Source of the DNA: Epiperipatus broadwayi | Lineage: Eukaryota; Onychophora; Udeonychophora; Euonychophora; Peripatidae | Direction of reading: 5' to 3' | NCBI GenBank assembly: GCA_028023455.1 | Contig: JAQFVV010006273.1 | Location: 3,978,142-4,042,141 of the forward strand | DNA length: 64,000 nt | In this document: positions 11,680-21,454 of the stretch, in pieces | How positions within the stretch are numbered: position 1 is the stretch's first letter | How the letters are laid out: each line of letters opens with the position of its first letter | Position numbers and translations under genes: made by a program | The notes under the pieces: model-generated | Databases searched by the model: none | Seen by the model: the letters and a program-made list of their open reading frames with translations, nothing else | What the model was told of the DNA's origin: nothing

Positions 11680-13310
11680 ATTTTAAGTTACTGTTGCTAA
11701 CCTATTCCATGTCGGTCGTTCCCAGAATGTCTGAGTAGGAAGGGACTTCAAGCCACTGTTCCCCTTGACCTGAGATGATCTCCTTACCATGCTGAGCCGG
11801 AGTGACATTGTGCCGCCAGCACCTGACCTGATGTCCATCCAAAGAATGCATTCCTGCCTACCTTGAAGACATCACTGCTATAGTTAAACATGTAGGTGTA
11901 CTCATTCACAATGCTTATTGCTGCTAATTTCTTGCTTATCTAAATTTCATAAATTATAATATTTGTTTTATCATTTAAGTAATATCTTAAATAACTCGCC
12001 AAATAGCGAGCATTATGTTAATCGATTCTAAACCATAAATTATCTAAATGTAATTCTATTCATCCGATTCACGCTTGCTTTTATAATTATTTTATTTTTA
12101 TGTGGTAAAATTTTGATAATAATAGTTGTTTTGATTTTATATATGTATATGAAATGTAGAATATTGGTTAACTCCAATTATTGCATTAAATCATTTATTT
12201 AATGTGTCACTAAGCTCGTAGGGTTAAGTTAATGAATAATGAAAGTTTTTTCTATTAGTAATCGTGCGGTTCTTATTAATGTAGTTTTATTACAAGTCTT
12301 ATTTTATCTGGGGTAGATTTATAAATCTTTTGTTTTCTTTATTGATGTGTCCAAGTTTGCCAAAGTTGGCGAATAATCATTCCTTATTAAATTACGCTAA
12401 TACATTTTTTTAAATAAAAATAAGTTAGGAGGGTGGGGGAGATTTAAGCTATAATAAAATGACTAAAAGTTTATTGAATTAGTCTTGTAATTTGATATGG
12501 AAGTATGGAAATGTATTCGTGCTATAGATTTGCTAAACCATTCGTAGGCCGTAACTATTATTTTTAAATATCTAGAAATATTACTATTATCACTGTGTTG
12601 TTTGCATAAATTAGGAAGTGATTCTCTTCCGATTCACCCTGGGGAATCTCATCATTTCTGATTCGCCTGTACCTCACTCCAGGGAATCTTGAATTATTTC
12701 TTCATAGGTCCAAATCAGGATTATGATCTAACTCCTGGATATTTTAGCTAGCGTTGTGGGAGCTCTGCATGGATAGCTGTATGCAGGACCATTGCAACTT
12801 CACACCTAGAAAGTTCGTTCTAAGTATTAGTCTGCCTGAAGTGGCATACTTCATCATCGTCGTTATTTGATTTATAAAGTGTAAACCGGCCAAGATGCCG
12901 TATCTGCCTTCCTAAGATATATGCACGCACTGTCATTCCCCACTTATATTTATAATATGCCTAGTTAGTAAATTCTATAGTGTCAATACCCCTACTAACC
13001 ATTTGTCTCTTAAGTAATTTCATTGGAGTTTTAATCCAATTATTTCAAACTGCTCTCCCCTCTTACAATCAAGCAAAGGTACCAAGTTAGTTTCACATAT
13101 GTGATTTGAAAATATTATGTGAATAAAATATTTAGTTCAATATGTTTCAAATAACCATTGTTTCTTTAAATGAGTTATGAATTATTTTGTTAATAACATT
13201 AATGAAGTGTCTCCACGTAATACGATTAAGTTATTATTTAATGAATTAGTGAAACTTTTGCAATCGTATTCCTGCCTTATGGCTATTATATATATGAATT
13301 TCGTCTACCA
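11680..13310. other. Gene-free stretch with unidentified moderately GC-rich patches
   Basis: Patches at 11700-11880 and 12620-12920 have normal base balance in AT-rich surroundings and probably belong to old transposons. No open frame or domain is recognised. Confidence 0.45.
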
Positions 13311-13334
13311 CCAAATAAATGTACTATCTCAGTG

Positions 13335-13830
13335 ATGTAATTTTGAATATTTTTTATGCGCTACCGCACTATAGAAATGTATTAAAGCAAAATCAAGCCA
13401 TTTTAGCCTTCATTTATAAAACTTGTAAACTTATGAATATTTTTATGTGCGCTCCTGCACTATATAAGTGTATTAAAGCAAAATCAATATTAAATGCTAT
13501 TTTGTCATTCATTTATGAAACTTGTAAATTTTTGAATATTCTTTCGTGAGCTCCCGCACTATCGAAATGTAATAAAGTAAAACCAATATTAAATGCTATT
13601 TTAACTTTCATTTATAAAACCTGTAAACCTTTGAATATTTTTACATGCGCTCACGCACTATAGAATTGTTGATAAACAGAGGAAATGTGATCATGTGATG
13701 CTTAATGGTATAGAATTGTGTTAAAACAAAACCAATGTGAAATGTATTTTACTACTTACTCATAAACATATAATTTTGAATATTTCTACATATGCTTCTG
13801 CACTATATAAATGTATCAAGCAAATCATTA
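13335..13830 (+). repeat. Five-copy tandem repeat of about 100 bp
   Basis: Each unit reads ttgaatattttt, then gcgctcc-gcactata, gaaatgtattaaagcaaaat, then ttcatttataaaacttgtaa. Units begin near 13342, 13434, 13532, 13631 and 13770; the last is more diverged and separated by unrelated sequence. The 76-codon frame at 13319-13549 is a by-product of the repeat and has no other support as a gene. Confidence 0.85.
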
Positions 13831-13959
13831 AGTGTTATGTTATGGTAAATAAATTATGTAAACAACCGCAAGTTATTATTGTTAAATTATGTAAATTTTG
13901 ACTAGTTATATATATTACAACCGCACTATGTATCCATCTGTATTAAAGACATTAATGGT

Positions 13960-14330
13960 AACCCCCCCCTTTGTTTTTTGTGGCCCCCGGTTCCCGCGGG
14001 GTTCGTGTTCGGCTTTTCTCCCCCCCTTTTTTCTGTTGATCACCGATGGCCGACTTAGTCCCCTTCCCCTCTTTTCACAAAACTCCCCCTCCCCGTCGAA
14101 CTGCCCCCTCCCTTCCCTCCTCCGTATTATATCATGAAAGCCCCCCTCTCCCCGACATTATCCACCTTTGCAAAAACAACATCCCTACTAATCATAAATC
14201 CCACCCCCAAAATTCCTCTTCTTTCCATACAACAAATTTCGCCTTCTTCTTAATTTTGTGTTCCGCTTATATTTCTATTTTTTTTCTGTTGTTGGGGGTC
14301 GGGAGAAAAAATTTTGTAACATATTTTTGA
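13960..14330. other. C-rich compositional outlier
   Basis: Starts with a run of C (13963-13969) followed by ggcccccggttcccgcgggg and long CCCTCC-type tracts on the plus strand, unlike anything around it. Overlapping frames at 13898-14137 and 14046-14330 are proline/serine-rich only because of this. It may be low-quality consensus or a C-rich repeat; no gene is supported. Confidence 0.6.
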
Positions 14331-14334
14331 TTCT

Positions 14335-15080
14335 TTTGTAAACTCACTCTGCAGCGTGAAATTGGAAAGTATAAATGTCTGAATCATTTAATAAATCTGT
14401 GTCATAAAATATCTCGTATTCGAATCCTATCATTTAGTTAATATAGTTTTTAGATCTTAGTTAAGCTATCTTTTGGTTCACTCAATATCTCCCAAAAATC
14501 ATCATCATTGTAGGTCTCATGTAATACGCTGCAGCTCTGGGCTGAGAAATAATTAATTTACATGAGAGTGTTATCCATAGTGTTATAGATTTAGGGAATG
14601 GGCAAACAGGTTTGAATTCATGAGTGCTCCTGACCTGGGTATCTTGGGCATGATTGGATTCAGGGTACTTTTGCTCAGATTCTAAGTCTTGTTGAATGGA
14701 TATACATTTTTGACCGGACCAATATATATATTGTAACGATATATAAATATGCCATTACATTAATTTAAAATAAAAACTAAGTTCGCAAATAAAAATACAT
14801 TTATTAAAAATCTAAAAGCTAAAAAAAAAAATTAAAGAGTTGTTAAACGTATATATATTCGCACAGATGCAAAACTTTAAAAATGTTTTTTTTTTTAATA
14901 AATAAAAGTATTTGAACGTACTTTGTTATAAAAAAGTACAAGATTTAAAGATAAAATATTTTTGTAAATGGAAATGATTGTTTTATAAAGTAATTGGAAA
15001 GCAAACTAGCCCTTGGGGCTCATATACTATAATTAAAAAGTCAGAGGATAAGATAGATAAGAGAATAAAAAGAATTAGCT
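14335..15080. other. Gene-free AT-rich sequence
   Basis: No gene recognised. A tRNA-like phrase (aggtttgaattcatgag) near 14610 may be a SINE remnant. Confidence 0.4.
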
Positions 15081-15086
15081 TGACCA

Positions 15087-15425
15087 ATGGAAGCACCAAA
15101 TCCCAGCCCAAACCCTAATGAAAATGATGGATTAGTGACATTTTGTTGGTTGAATCTGTGTAGATACTATAAAAAGAGAAATATTGAGTTTCCTGACAGT
15201 TCCAGCTTTTTTGTGTTTGAGATGTGTGATAGGACGCACATATCACACTCTCTTTTAAAAAAAAATGAAATGACTAATTCCAAAATGAAACCAGCTCAGG
15301 TCACCTCCAGAACATCAGATCAGTCTTCCAATGGAGACACCATGGGAATTGAAAACACAAACCTGGACTCTTCTACCGTGAGCTATGAACTTTACAAATT
15401 ATCAAAAAAAAAAAAAAGTAATTAA
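15087..15425 (+). CDS. Unrecognised 112-codon open frame, perhaps a retrocopy fragment
   Basis: The frame begins MEAPNPSPNPNENDG and ends SYELYKLSKKKKSN. Its composition (Ser, Thr, Asn, Pro and Lys, with ordinary codon variety) is more protein-like than the surrounding random frames. It ends in a run of 14 A bases, which may be the relic of a poly(A) tail of a retroposed mRNA. I recognise no domain, signal peptide or membrane segment, and no splice donor is obvious. Function unknown; a chance frame remains possible. Confidence 0.25.
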   Translation: MEAPNPSPNPNENDGLVTFCWLNLCRYYKKRNIEFPDSSSFFVFEMCDRTHISHSLLKKNEMTNSKMKPAQVTSRTSDQSSNGDTMGIENTNLDSSTVSYELYKLSKKKKSN

Positions 15426-15589
15426 GAACTTTTGTCAATTTTTTTTTAAAGATTCAGCTAATCTAAATTTTAAAATGAACTCTTATTTGATTTTCAAATT
15501 GATAATTAATGTTTAAATTATATATATATTTGAGTTTGCTAAAAAAAAAAAATCATTCCCATTTTTTTTTTATTTCTATTAATATTTAT

Positions 15590-16780
15590 TATAAATGCAT
15601 AAATTTAAGTTGGGTATGGACGTTGTATGGATTTGTTAGTGGTTAATTATGTTGTGGTTTTCATATTCAATTAGAATATATATAAGTTGATGTCAATGCG
15701 GCATCTTATGATGAATGCCATTGGGTTTCTTGTATTCCCTCTGCAATTGACATTATCAATGACTGTATTTTGATTGGTTATGTTTATTTTGGAATGTTTT
15801 TGACCATAGAATCTATGCAGCCGATCTATATTCAACATTATAAAACAAATTTTATAAAATTCATCTGCACGTATTTAAATAAATGTTAAATTTAAGTTGG
15901 GCATGAATGGCTATATAGATTTGTAAAGTTATATTAATTAATTAGGGGAGGGAAATCTTAGGTTATTTGTTTTGTAGTTAGATTGGGTCAATGGATTGGA
16001 TATATCGGTGTAATAGTAGATGTAGTATGAGGTTCGCTACATGCAGAATCGCTATATATGCCGCACAAACCCTTTTGCCTATGGATGGGATTGTAAGTCA
16101 GCAAAAAGAACCGTGGTCCCTTCCTATGGAGTTTTTATTATTGTTCTTGCCATACAGATGTAACATTCCTGTATTGGACAAGAGTCAATGTCTTCTCTAA
16201 CTATACTGTTCAGATGTCGATTCCTGACAGTATAGTATATAGTGCTGTTGTATTTTCATGCTACATTGAATACATCAATGTATCAGATGGATTGACGCCA
16301 GTTTGACTGCAAACTTTTGGCCTAAGGTTAAATAAGGGATAGAATATTTTCTTTTCAAATGTAAATCTATGTAGTTTATTCATACTCGACAATCTTAAAA
16401 TGAATATAAATTCCATCTGTGTAGATGATTTAAAATTTTAAAATAATAAGTTAAATTAAAAGAATGTTAAAATCTAAAATAATAAATATTATTCCTCAAA
16501 ATTTTAAATGATTCAAAATTTATATGTGCGTAAATAAATGTTTGTGTGTTAATTACTGGCAGTGGCTTTTATTTTTTTATATATATTTAAAATACAAATT
16601 AATCAAGTTATTTATTATCTCTGCATCTCCATGAGGTAGTGACATTGGGCTAACGGTCTAAATATAAAATAAAGTGGGATCTTAACTTACGTATCTGCCT
16701 ACTATATAAATTTTTCTAGTTTCAAATGCCTAGATGGCGCCCTTGTAGTGCAGATGCGGTAAGATTCGATCTTGTATATA
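15590..16780 (+). repeat. Left arm of a ~1.1-kb inverted repeat pair
   Basis: Contains taaatttaagttgggtatgg (15602), tgccattgggtttcttgtat (15717), ggcctaaggttaaataaggg (16320), ctatataaatttttctag (16702) and gatggcgcccttgtagtgca (16733). All occur inverted in 20310-21450. Two sub-blocks (the gggtatgg block and the gggcatgaatgg block) are in swapped order relative to the right arm, so the source is probably a multi-unit or tandem element and not a simple terminal inverted repeat. The family is unknown. Confidence 0.75.
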
Positions 16781-16813
16781 TATATTATCCATAAGCTTGT
16801 ATTTATGAAAATG

Positions 16814-17809
16814 TAATACAGAGAGCATACCAATAACTCAAACAAGCTCTTAATTAATAAGTGCAGTAAGAGAAAATATTTAAAATCTCTATCCAAAAAA
16901 CCCTTATCCCCAAACCAATTGGTTTCAAGTATATGGCTCATCTCAGTGAGGAGCTAGAATTTTCTGACACTAGATCCAAAATATTAATTCAAAACCCAGT
17001 ACTTATTTTATACGTAATATTTAAGTAGAAACTGAAGTTTTTGGATGTGAAAATGTCTTTTATTCCAGTTATCTAACTTAAACAGCCATATGGGAATATA
17101 TATGAATTTGGTTCAGTTCCATATAGCTATTTAAGTTAGATAGTTGGGGTAAAAAACATTTTCATGTCCAAAAGCTTCAAAGTTTCTACTTAAGGATTAC
17201 ATATAAAATAAGTGCTGGGTTTTGAGTTGATATTTTGGATGTAGGGTCTGAAAATTGTAGCTTCTTACTGAGGTGAGCCATAATCTCAAAAACAATTGGT
17301 CTGGTGATAAGAGTTTTTCAGATAGAGATTTTAAATATTTTCTCTTACTGCATTTATCAATTAAGACAGGGGTCCCCAACCTTATGCCTGCGGGCACCAT
17401 GGCACCCGCAGACCATTTTACATGTGCCTGCCGCTATCAGAACATGATAAAAAATTATTTATCTGTTACAAATAAATTTAATTTTTAAAATTTCTTATAA
17501 ATTATTGTATTATATATTGTAATCAAATTGTTCGGCATACCATACTTTTACAGCGTAAAAATATAAACGTTAATTGTATGTTAACATTTTATTTTTGAAA
17601 TAAATATTTTTTTGTACATTACATGTATTATTAACAATATCTGACTATAAATTTACATTGAAAAAATAAATGGTGCTCACCATCTGGTTGAAAAAAATAA
17701 ATGATGCCCGCCACCTGGCCGATATTATAGAATGTGCTCTTAAGTGCAAAAAAGTTGGGGACCCCTGAATTAAAAGTTTGTTTGAGCTATTGGTATGCTC
17801 TCTGTATTA
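16814..17809. mobile_element. Foldback (long palindromic) element, interrupted by a hAT
   Basis: The left arm (16814-about 17100) starts taatacagagagcatacc and the right arm ends ggtatgctctctgtatta (17792-17809). The arms match inverted through most of their length: aaaatgtcttttattccag against ttggggtaaaaaacatttt, and ccaattggtttcaagtatat against ataatctcaaaaacaattgg. The axis lies at about 17105-17115. The right arm is split at 17366/17768 by a hAT insertion, and the intact left arm shows the empty site. Without the insertion the element is about 595 bp. Arms differ by several percent, so it is not new. Confidence 0.85.
17367..17767. mobile_element. Non-autonomous hAT transposon (401 bp)
   Basis: Terminal inverted repeats CAGGGGTCCCCAAC at the left end and its complement gttggggacccctg at the right. 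It is flanked by an 8-bp target duplication, AATTAAGA (17359-17366) and AATTAAAA (17768-17775, one change); the uninterrupted site is preserved in the other arm of the host palindrome as aattaagagc. The 8-bp duplication and CAGGGGT termini are typical of the hAT superfamily. There is no transposase. Moved after the foldback element was in place. Confidence 0.93.
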
Positions 17810-18320
17810 TATATATATATATATATGTATTCTTAAAAAAAGGGGTAGTACATATCTGACCACCTATTGGTTAAGTTCATGTTTTGAATGGGCTTGGTTT
17901 GGTGGTGTGAACATATATAGGCTGGTTTTGATAGGATTATAAGCTACTCTTACAGTGATATATACACACACGTACTGTCACAAATATTTTATGGGTAAAA
18001 GTTAGCAATCTTTTTTTTTTTTATCTAAAGACAGTCAAAAGAAAGATCACTAAATGGATACTCATTATTGCAGTTATGTTGACATCTAAAAATGCTTGCT
18101 GACATTTCAATGACACCAATCATTTTCTTCAGAGTAATAAGCAGTCACAAGTACAATATTTCAAATATCATACTGGCCACATAAATGATTTATTTTCTAA
18201 TAAATATTATTTTCTTTTTTCTACATACTGATAATCTAAAAATCATATTTGATAAATATATAATGATATATATATATATATTACTAAAAATTAAAGAAAA
18301 AAGTTATTATTTTTAATTCT
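17810..18320. other. Gene-free AT-rich sequence
   Basis: No feature supported, apart from a possible 15-bp micro-exon at its 3' edge (18324-18338, minus) discussed in the findings. Confidence 0.5.
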
Positions 18321-18432
18321 TACCATTATTTTCCATCACTCCAGAAAGGTCAAGCAGAGAGTTTACAACAATAAAAGAATTTGAAAAATAATGAACATTG
18401 AGTATACTATATATAGTAAGCAACAACAGAAC

Positions 18433-18633
18433 AGACAATTGAAGTGGTATGAACATGTATAGTGGATGTCTTAGGAAAAATTACCAAAACAGATATTAAC
18501 TGAATAACAGAAAAAAGGGGATCTAAAAAGGAGTTGGAAAGGGAAAATAAATAAATCAGAAATTTGCAGTAAGATTTATGGTTGGACAGAAAGGCAATTG
18601 GGAATCAGAAGATATAGTTCAATAAGAAGGTAA
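18433..18633 (+). pseudogene. LINE reverse-transcriptase C-terminal remnant
   Basis: In one frame with three internal stops it reads RQLKWYEHV, then EKLPKQILTE, then LKRSWKGKIN, then WTERQLGIRRYSSIRR. This matches the well-known C-terminal wording of non-LTR ORF2 proteins (RLRWFGHVxRM...LPKxxL...GRPxxxWxxxI...). No endonuclease or RT core is nearby, so only the last ~65 codons survive. It lies in the ABCC intron or just beyond the last exon found, antisense to the gene. Confidence 0.7.
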
Positions 18634-18736
18634 TATGATTATACAATCTTAACTCTTGTAATGTTAATATTTAATATTCTAATTTAGCACATTTTATTTA
18701 AATATTTTATAAGTAAAATGTTTTAAATAAACTTAC

Positions 18737-18778
18737 CCTTGGGAGTTTTGTTAAATTCTTCAGAATTATCTACAGCAT
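18737..18778 (-). CDS. ABCC transporter exon, NBD1-to-TMD2 linker (42 bp)
   Basis: Minus strand: acceptor tttgtttag, exon ATGCTGTAGATAATTCTGAA... to CCCAAGG, donor GTAAGT. The previous exon ends with one base of a codon (G); joining gives GAT and then AVDNSEEFNKTPK, leaving one base again, so the exon is phase 1-1 and keeps the frame open. The acidic, polar sequence suits the cytoplasmic linker between nucleotide-binding domain 1 and membrane domain 2. Linkers are poorly conserved, so support comes from splice sites, phase and order, not similarity. Confidence 0.6.
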
Positions 18779-18779
18779 C

Positions 18780-20305
18780 TAAACAAAAATTTATTCATTA
18801 CATAAATTGCAAAATAAAGTTAGATTTAAATAAAATAAGTACATCTGAGCATAAGAATGACTGAGTCCATAATTAAATAATAAACTAATTTATAATAATT
18901 GAACACAGATGAAGTAAGGTAGTAGATAAAAGGGCAAATTTTATGCTACCCAAAGCATAACAATATCACACTTAAAATAAATAGGAATAAACAAAGCATA
19001 TGTCTTATTATAATGCAGGTAAAATGGATAGATAAATCAAATAAATAACAATAATAGGTGACCATTGATATGTACTCTTTTTAAAACAACAAATAATAAA
19101 ACTTTATTATTATGAGATTTTCTGGTTAATGAAGGCAATAATAGTAAAGGCAACAAAAACAGAAATGTATTTTAATAATAACAAAATATTTATTTACAAT
19201 ATGAATAAAATATAAAATTTAGTGCAATAAATATTTTAAAAAAAAAAATTTAATTTAACAAATTAACAGCAAGTATTTGCACAATTTTCCAATAAATATC
19301 CCCTGTAAGTATTGCTACAAAATTATAATAATAACCTTTGCATTATTTATTAGGTTCTCACAATTATCATCCAATACATCTCTCCAATTATCTGGCATTA
19401 ATGATAAAGCATCAAATATATATGCCTATATTAACACTACTCACATATTAACTTCCTAATCATGTCAATTACATTAGAAAATCAGTGTGATAAAACATGT
19501 TTTTACATCACAAAATAGTAGATTGTAGAAATTATAGGTACACCATTGTGATACTATTTGTACATATAAGAAATGAAGAAATAGACATAAAATACACATT
19601 ATAATTCAAAACTGCCTAAAATTGCAATGACAAGTAAATAATCTTAAAATAAATATGCCTGGAAAATGTTCTTACATATTTAATAACACATTTAAATATT
19701 TCAATATAGGCAAGGTGATAATAAATAATATATAAATAGGCACCCATTATCTAAATGCAGGCAATCTATCTTTCAGGGAAGGGCTAAACATATTCATTAG
19801 CAAGAGTAAAGATATCAATACCAATTTCAGAATTAAGAGCTGACTTCAAGCAGTGTGTCAATAAATAAATAAGGCATAAATATAATTATAGTAATAATAA
19901 TAATAATATATCAATAGTCACACACACACATATATGTATAATAAAAAAACATTTACCTAATTAATTAATGTATCATGAATTTCCAAAACATGATGATATA
20001 CCAAACTGGATATTATAATTTTATTTCCTATTTAAATTTCATTTACTGACTTTCAGACACCCTGCATGTTTCCATATCCTAAACCAAAGAACTACTAATA
20101 TATTTTATATTAAATTAAATATTTACTTGCATAAATTTACATATATATTTTAAAAACCTTTTACATATATATTTTTCTTACTAAATTCTTGTGTAGCAAA
20201 TACTATCATAAATATCCCCAATATATATAAAAAAAAAATCATATAATATAAAATTACAATTACCTAATATCAAAACAAATTTTAAATTTATATATATATA
20301 TTATA
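18780..20305. other. ABCC intron, gene-free
   Basis: AT-rich intron sequence with short microsatellites, no feature supported. Confidence 0.5.
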
Positions 20306-20309
20306 ATGA

Positions 20310-21450
20310 TCTGGAGAAAGAGACTTAATGTAATCTGCACTACAGGGCGCCACCAGGCATTTGAACCTAGAAAATTTATATAGTAGGCAGATACGTAAGT
20401 TTAAAAAAATTATATTGGTTGATTCCAGTCGTAAGCCCATTGTCACTAGCTCAGTGGAACAGCAGAGATAATAAAATAATTCTTATCTAAAAACATTTTC
20501 AAATTAAAGGAAACCATTGCCAGAAATTAACACACAAACATTTATTTACGCACATATATAATATTTAAAATTATTTTAGTATCAGTTTTACATTTTAAAA
20601 TTTAACTTACATTTTTAACTTTTGTTTTAGATTTTAATTTACATTTTAATTTTTATAAGTTTACATTTTAATTTTTATAAGTTCGCACAGATGGATTTAT
20701 AAAAGTTTGTTTTATAATGTTGAGTATAGATCGGTTACATAGATTACACAATTAAAAAATACAAAGTCATTGATAATGTCAATTGCAGAGGGAATACAAG
20801 AAACCCAATGGCATTCATCATAAGATGCCACATTGACATTGATGACTTATATATTCTAATCGAATATGAAAACCACAAACATAAGTAACTGATAACGAAT
20901 CCATGCAATGTCCATACCCAACTTAAATTTAATGCATTTTTATTTAGAGTGTCGAGTATGAATAGACTACATAGATTTGCATTTGAAAAAAAAATCTATC
21001 CTTATTTAACCTTAGGCCAAAAGTTCGCAGTTAAACCAACATCAATCTATCTGATATATCGATGTATTCAATGTAACACGAATACGGCAGCACAAAATAG
21101 GTTAAGAGACGAAATTGCCTCTCATCAGGTAGGAATACTACATCTATCTGATGAGAAGAGCAATAAAAAAAAACTCCATAGGAAAGGACAGTGGTCATTT
21201 TGCCGACTTACGATCGCATTCCATAGGCAAAAAGGAAGTGTGCGGCATATAAAATGATTCTGCCCATAGCGAATCTCGTACTACATCTACCAATTACACC
21301 AATATATCCAATCCATTGACCGAATTTAACCACGAAACAAATAACCTAAGATTACCCTCCCCTAATATAACATTACAAATCTATATTGCCATTCACGCCC
21401 GACTTAAGTTTAACATTTATATAATTTAATTTAACGAAAAACAGAAATCA
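20310..21450 (-). repeat. Right arm of the ~1.1-kb inverted repeat pair
   Basis: Inverted counterpart of 15590-16780: tgcactacagggcgccacca (20337), tatagtaggcagatacgtaa (20379), gggaatacaagaaacccaat (20791), and ggccaaaagttcgcagttaa (21014). The phrase actagctcagtggaacagca (20447) looks like a tRNA A box, so part of the repeat may be SINE-derived. The 102-codon frame at 20949-21257 lies wholly in this repeat and shows no recognised domain. Confidence 0.75.
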
Positions 21451-21454
21451 TAAT

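Noticed and set aside
11549-14725. Short inverted match (tccggtcagaaa / tttttgaccgga) that could bound a 3-kb DNA transposon
   Set aside because: Only about eight clear bases match, with no target duplication and no transposase between.
20440-20475. tRNA-like A box (tagctcagtgg)
   Set aside because: Not followed by a B box at tRNA spacing, so it is not a tRNA gene; treated as part of the inverted-arm repeat.
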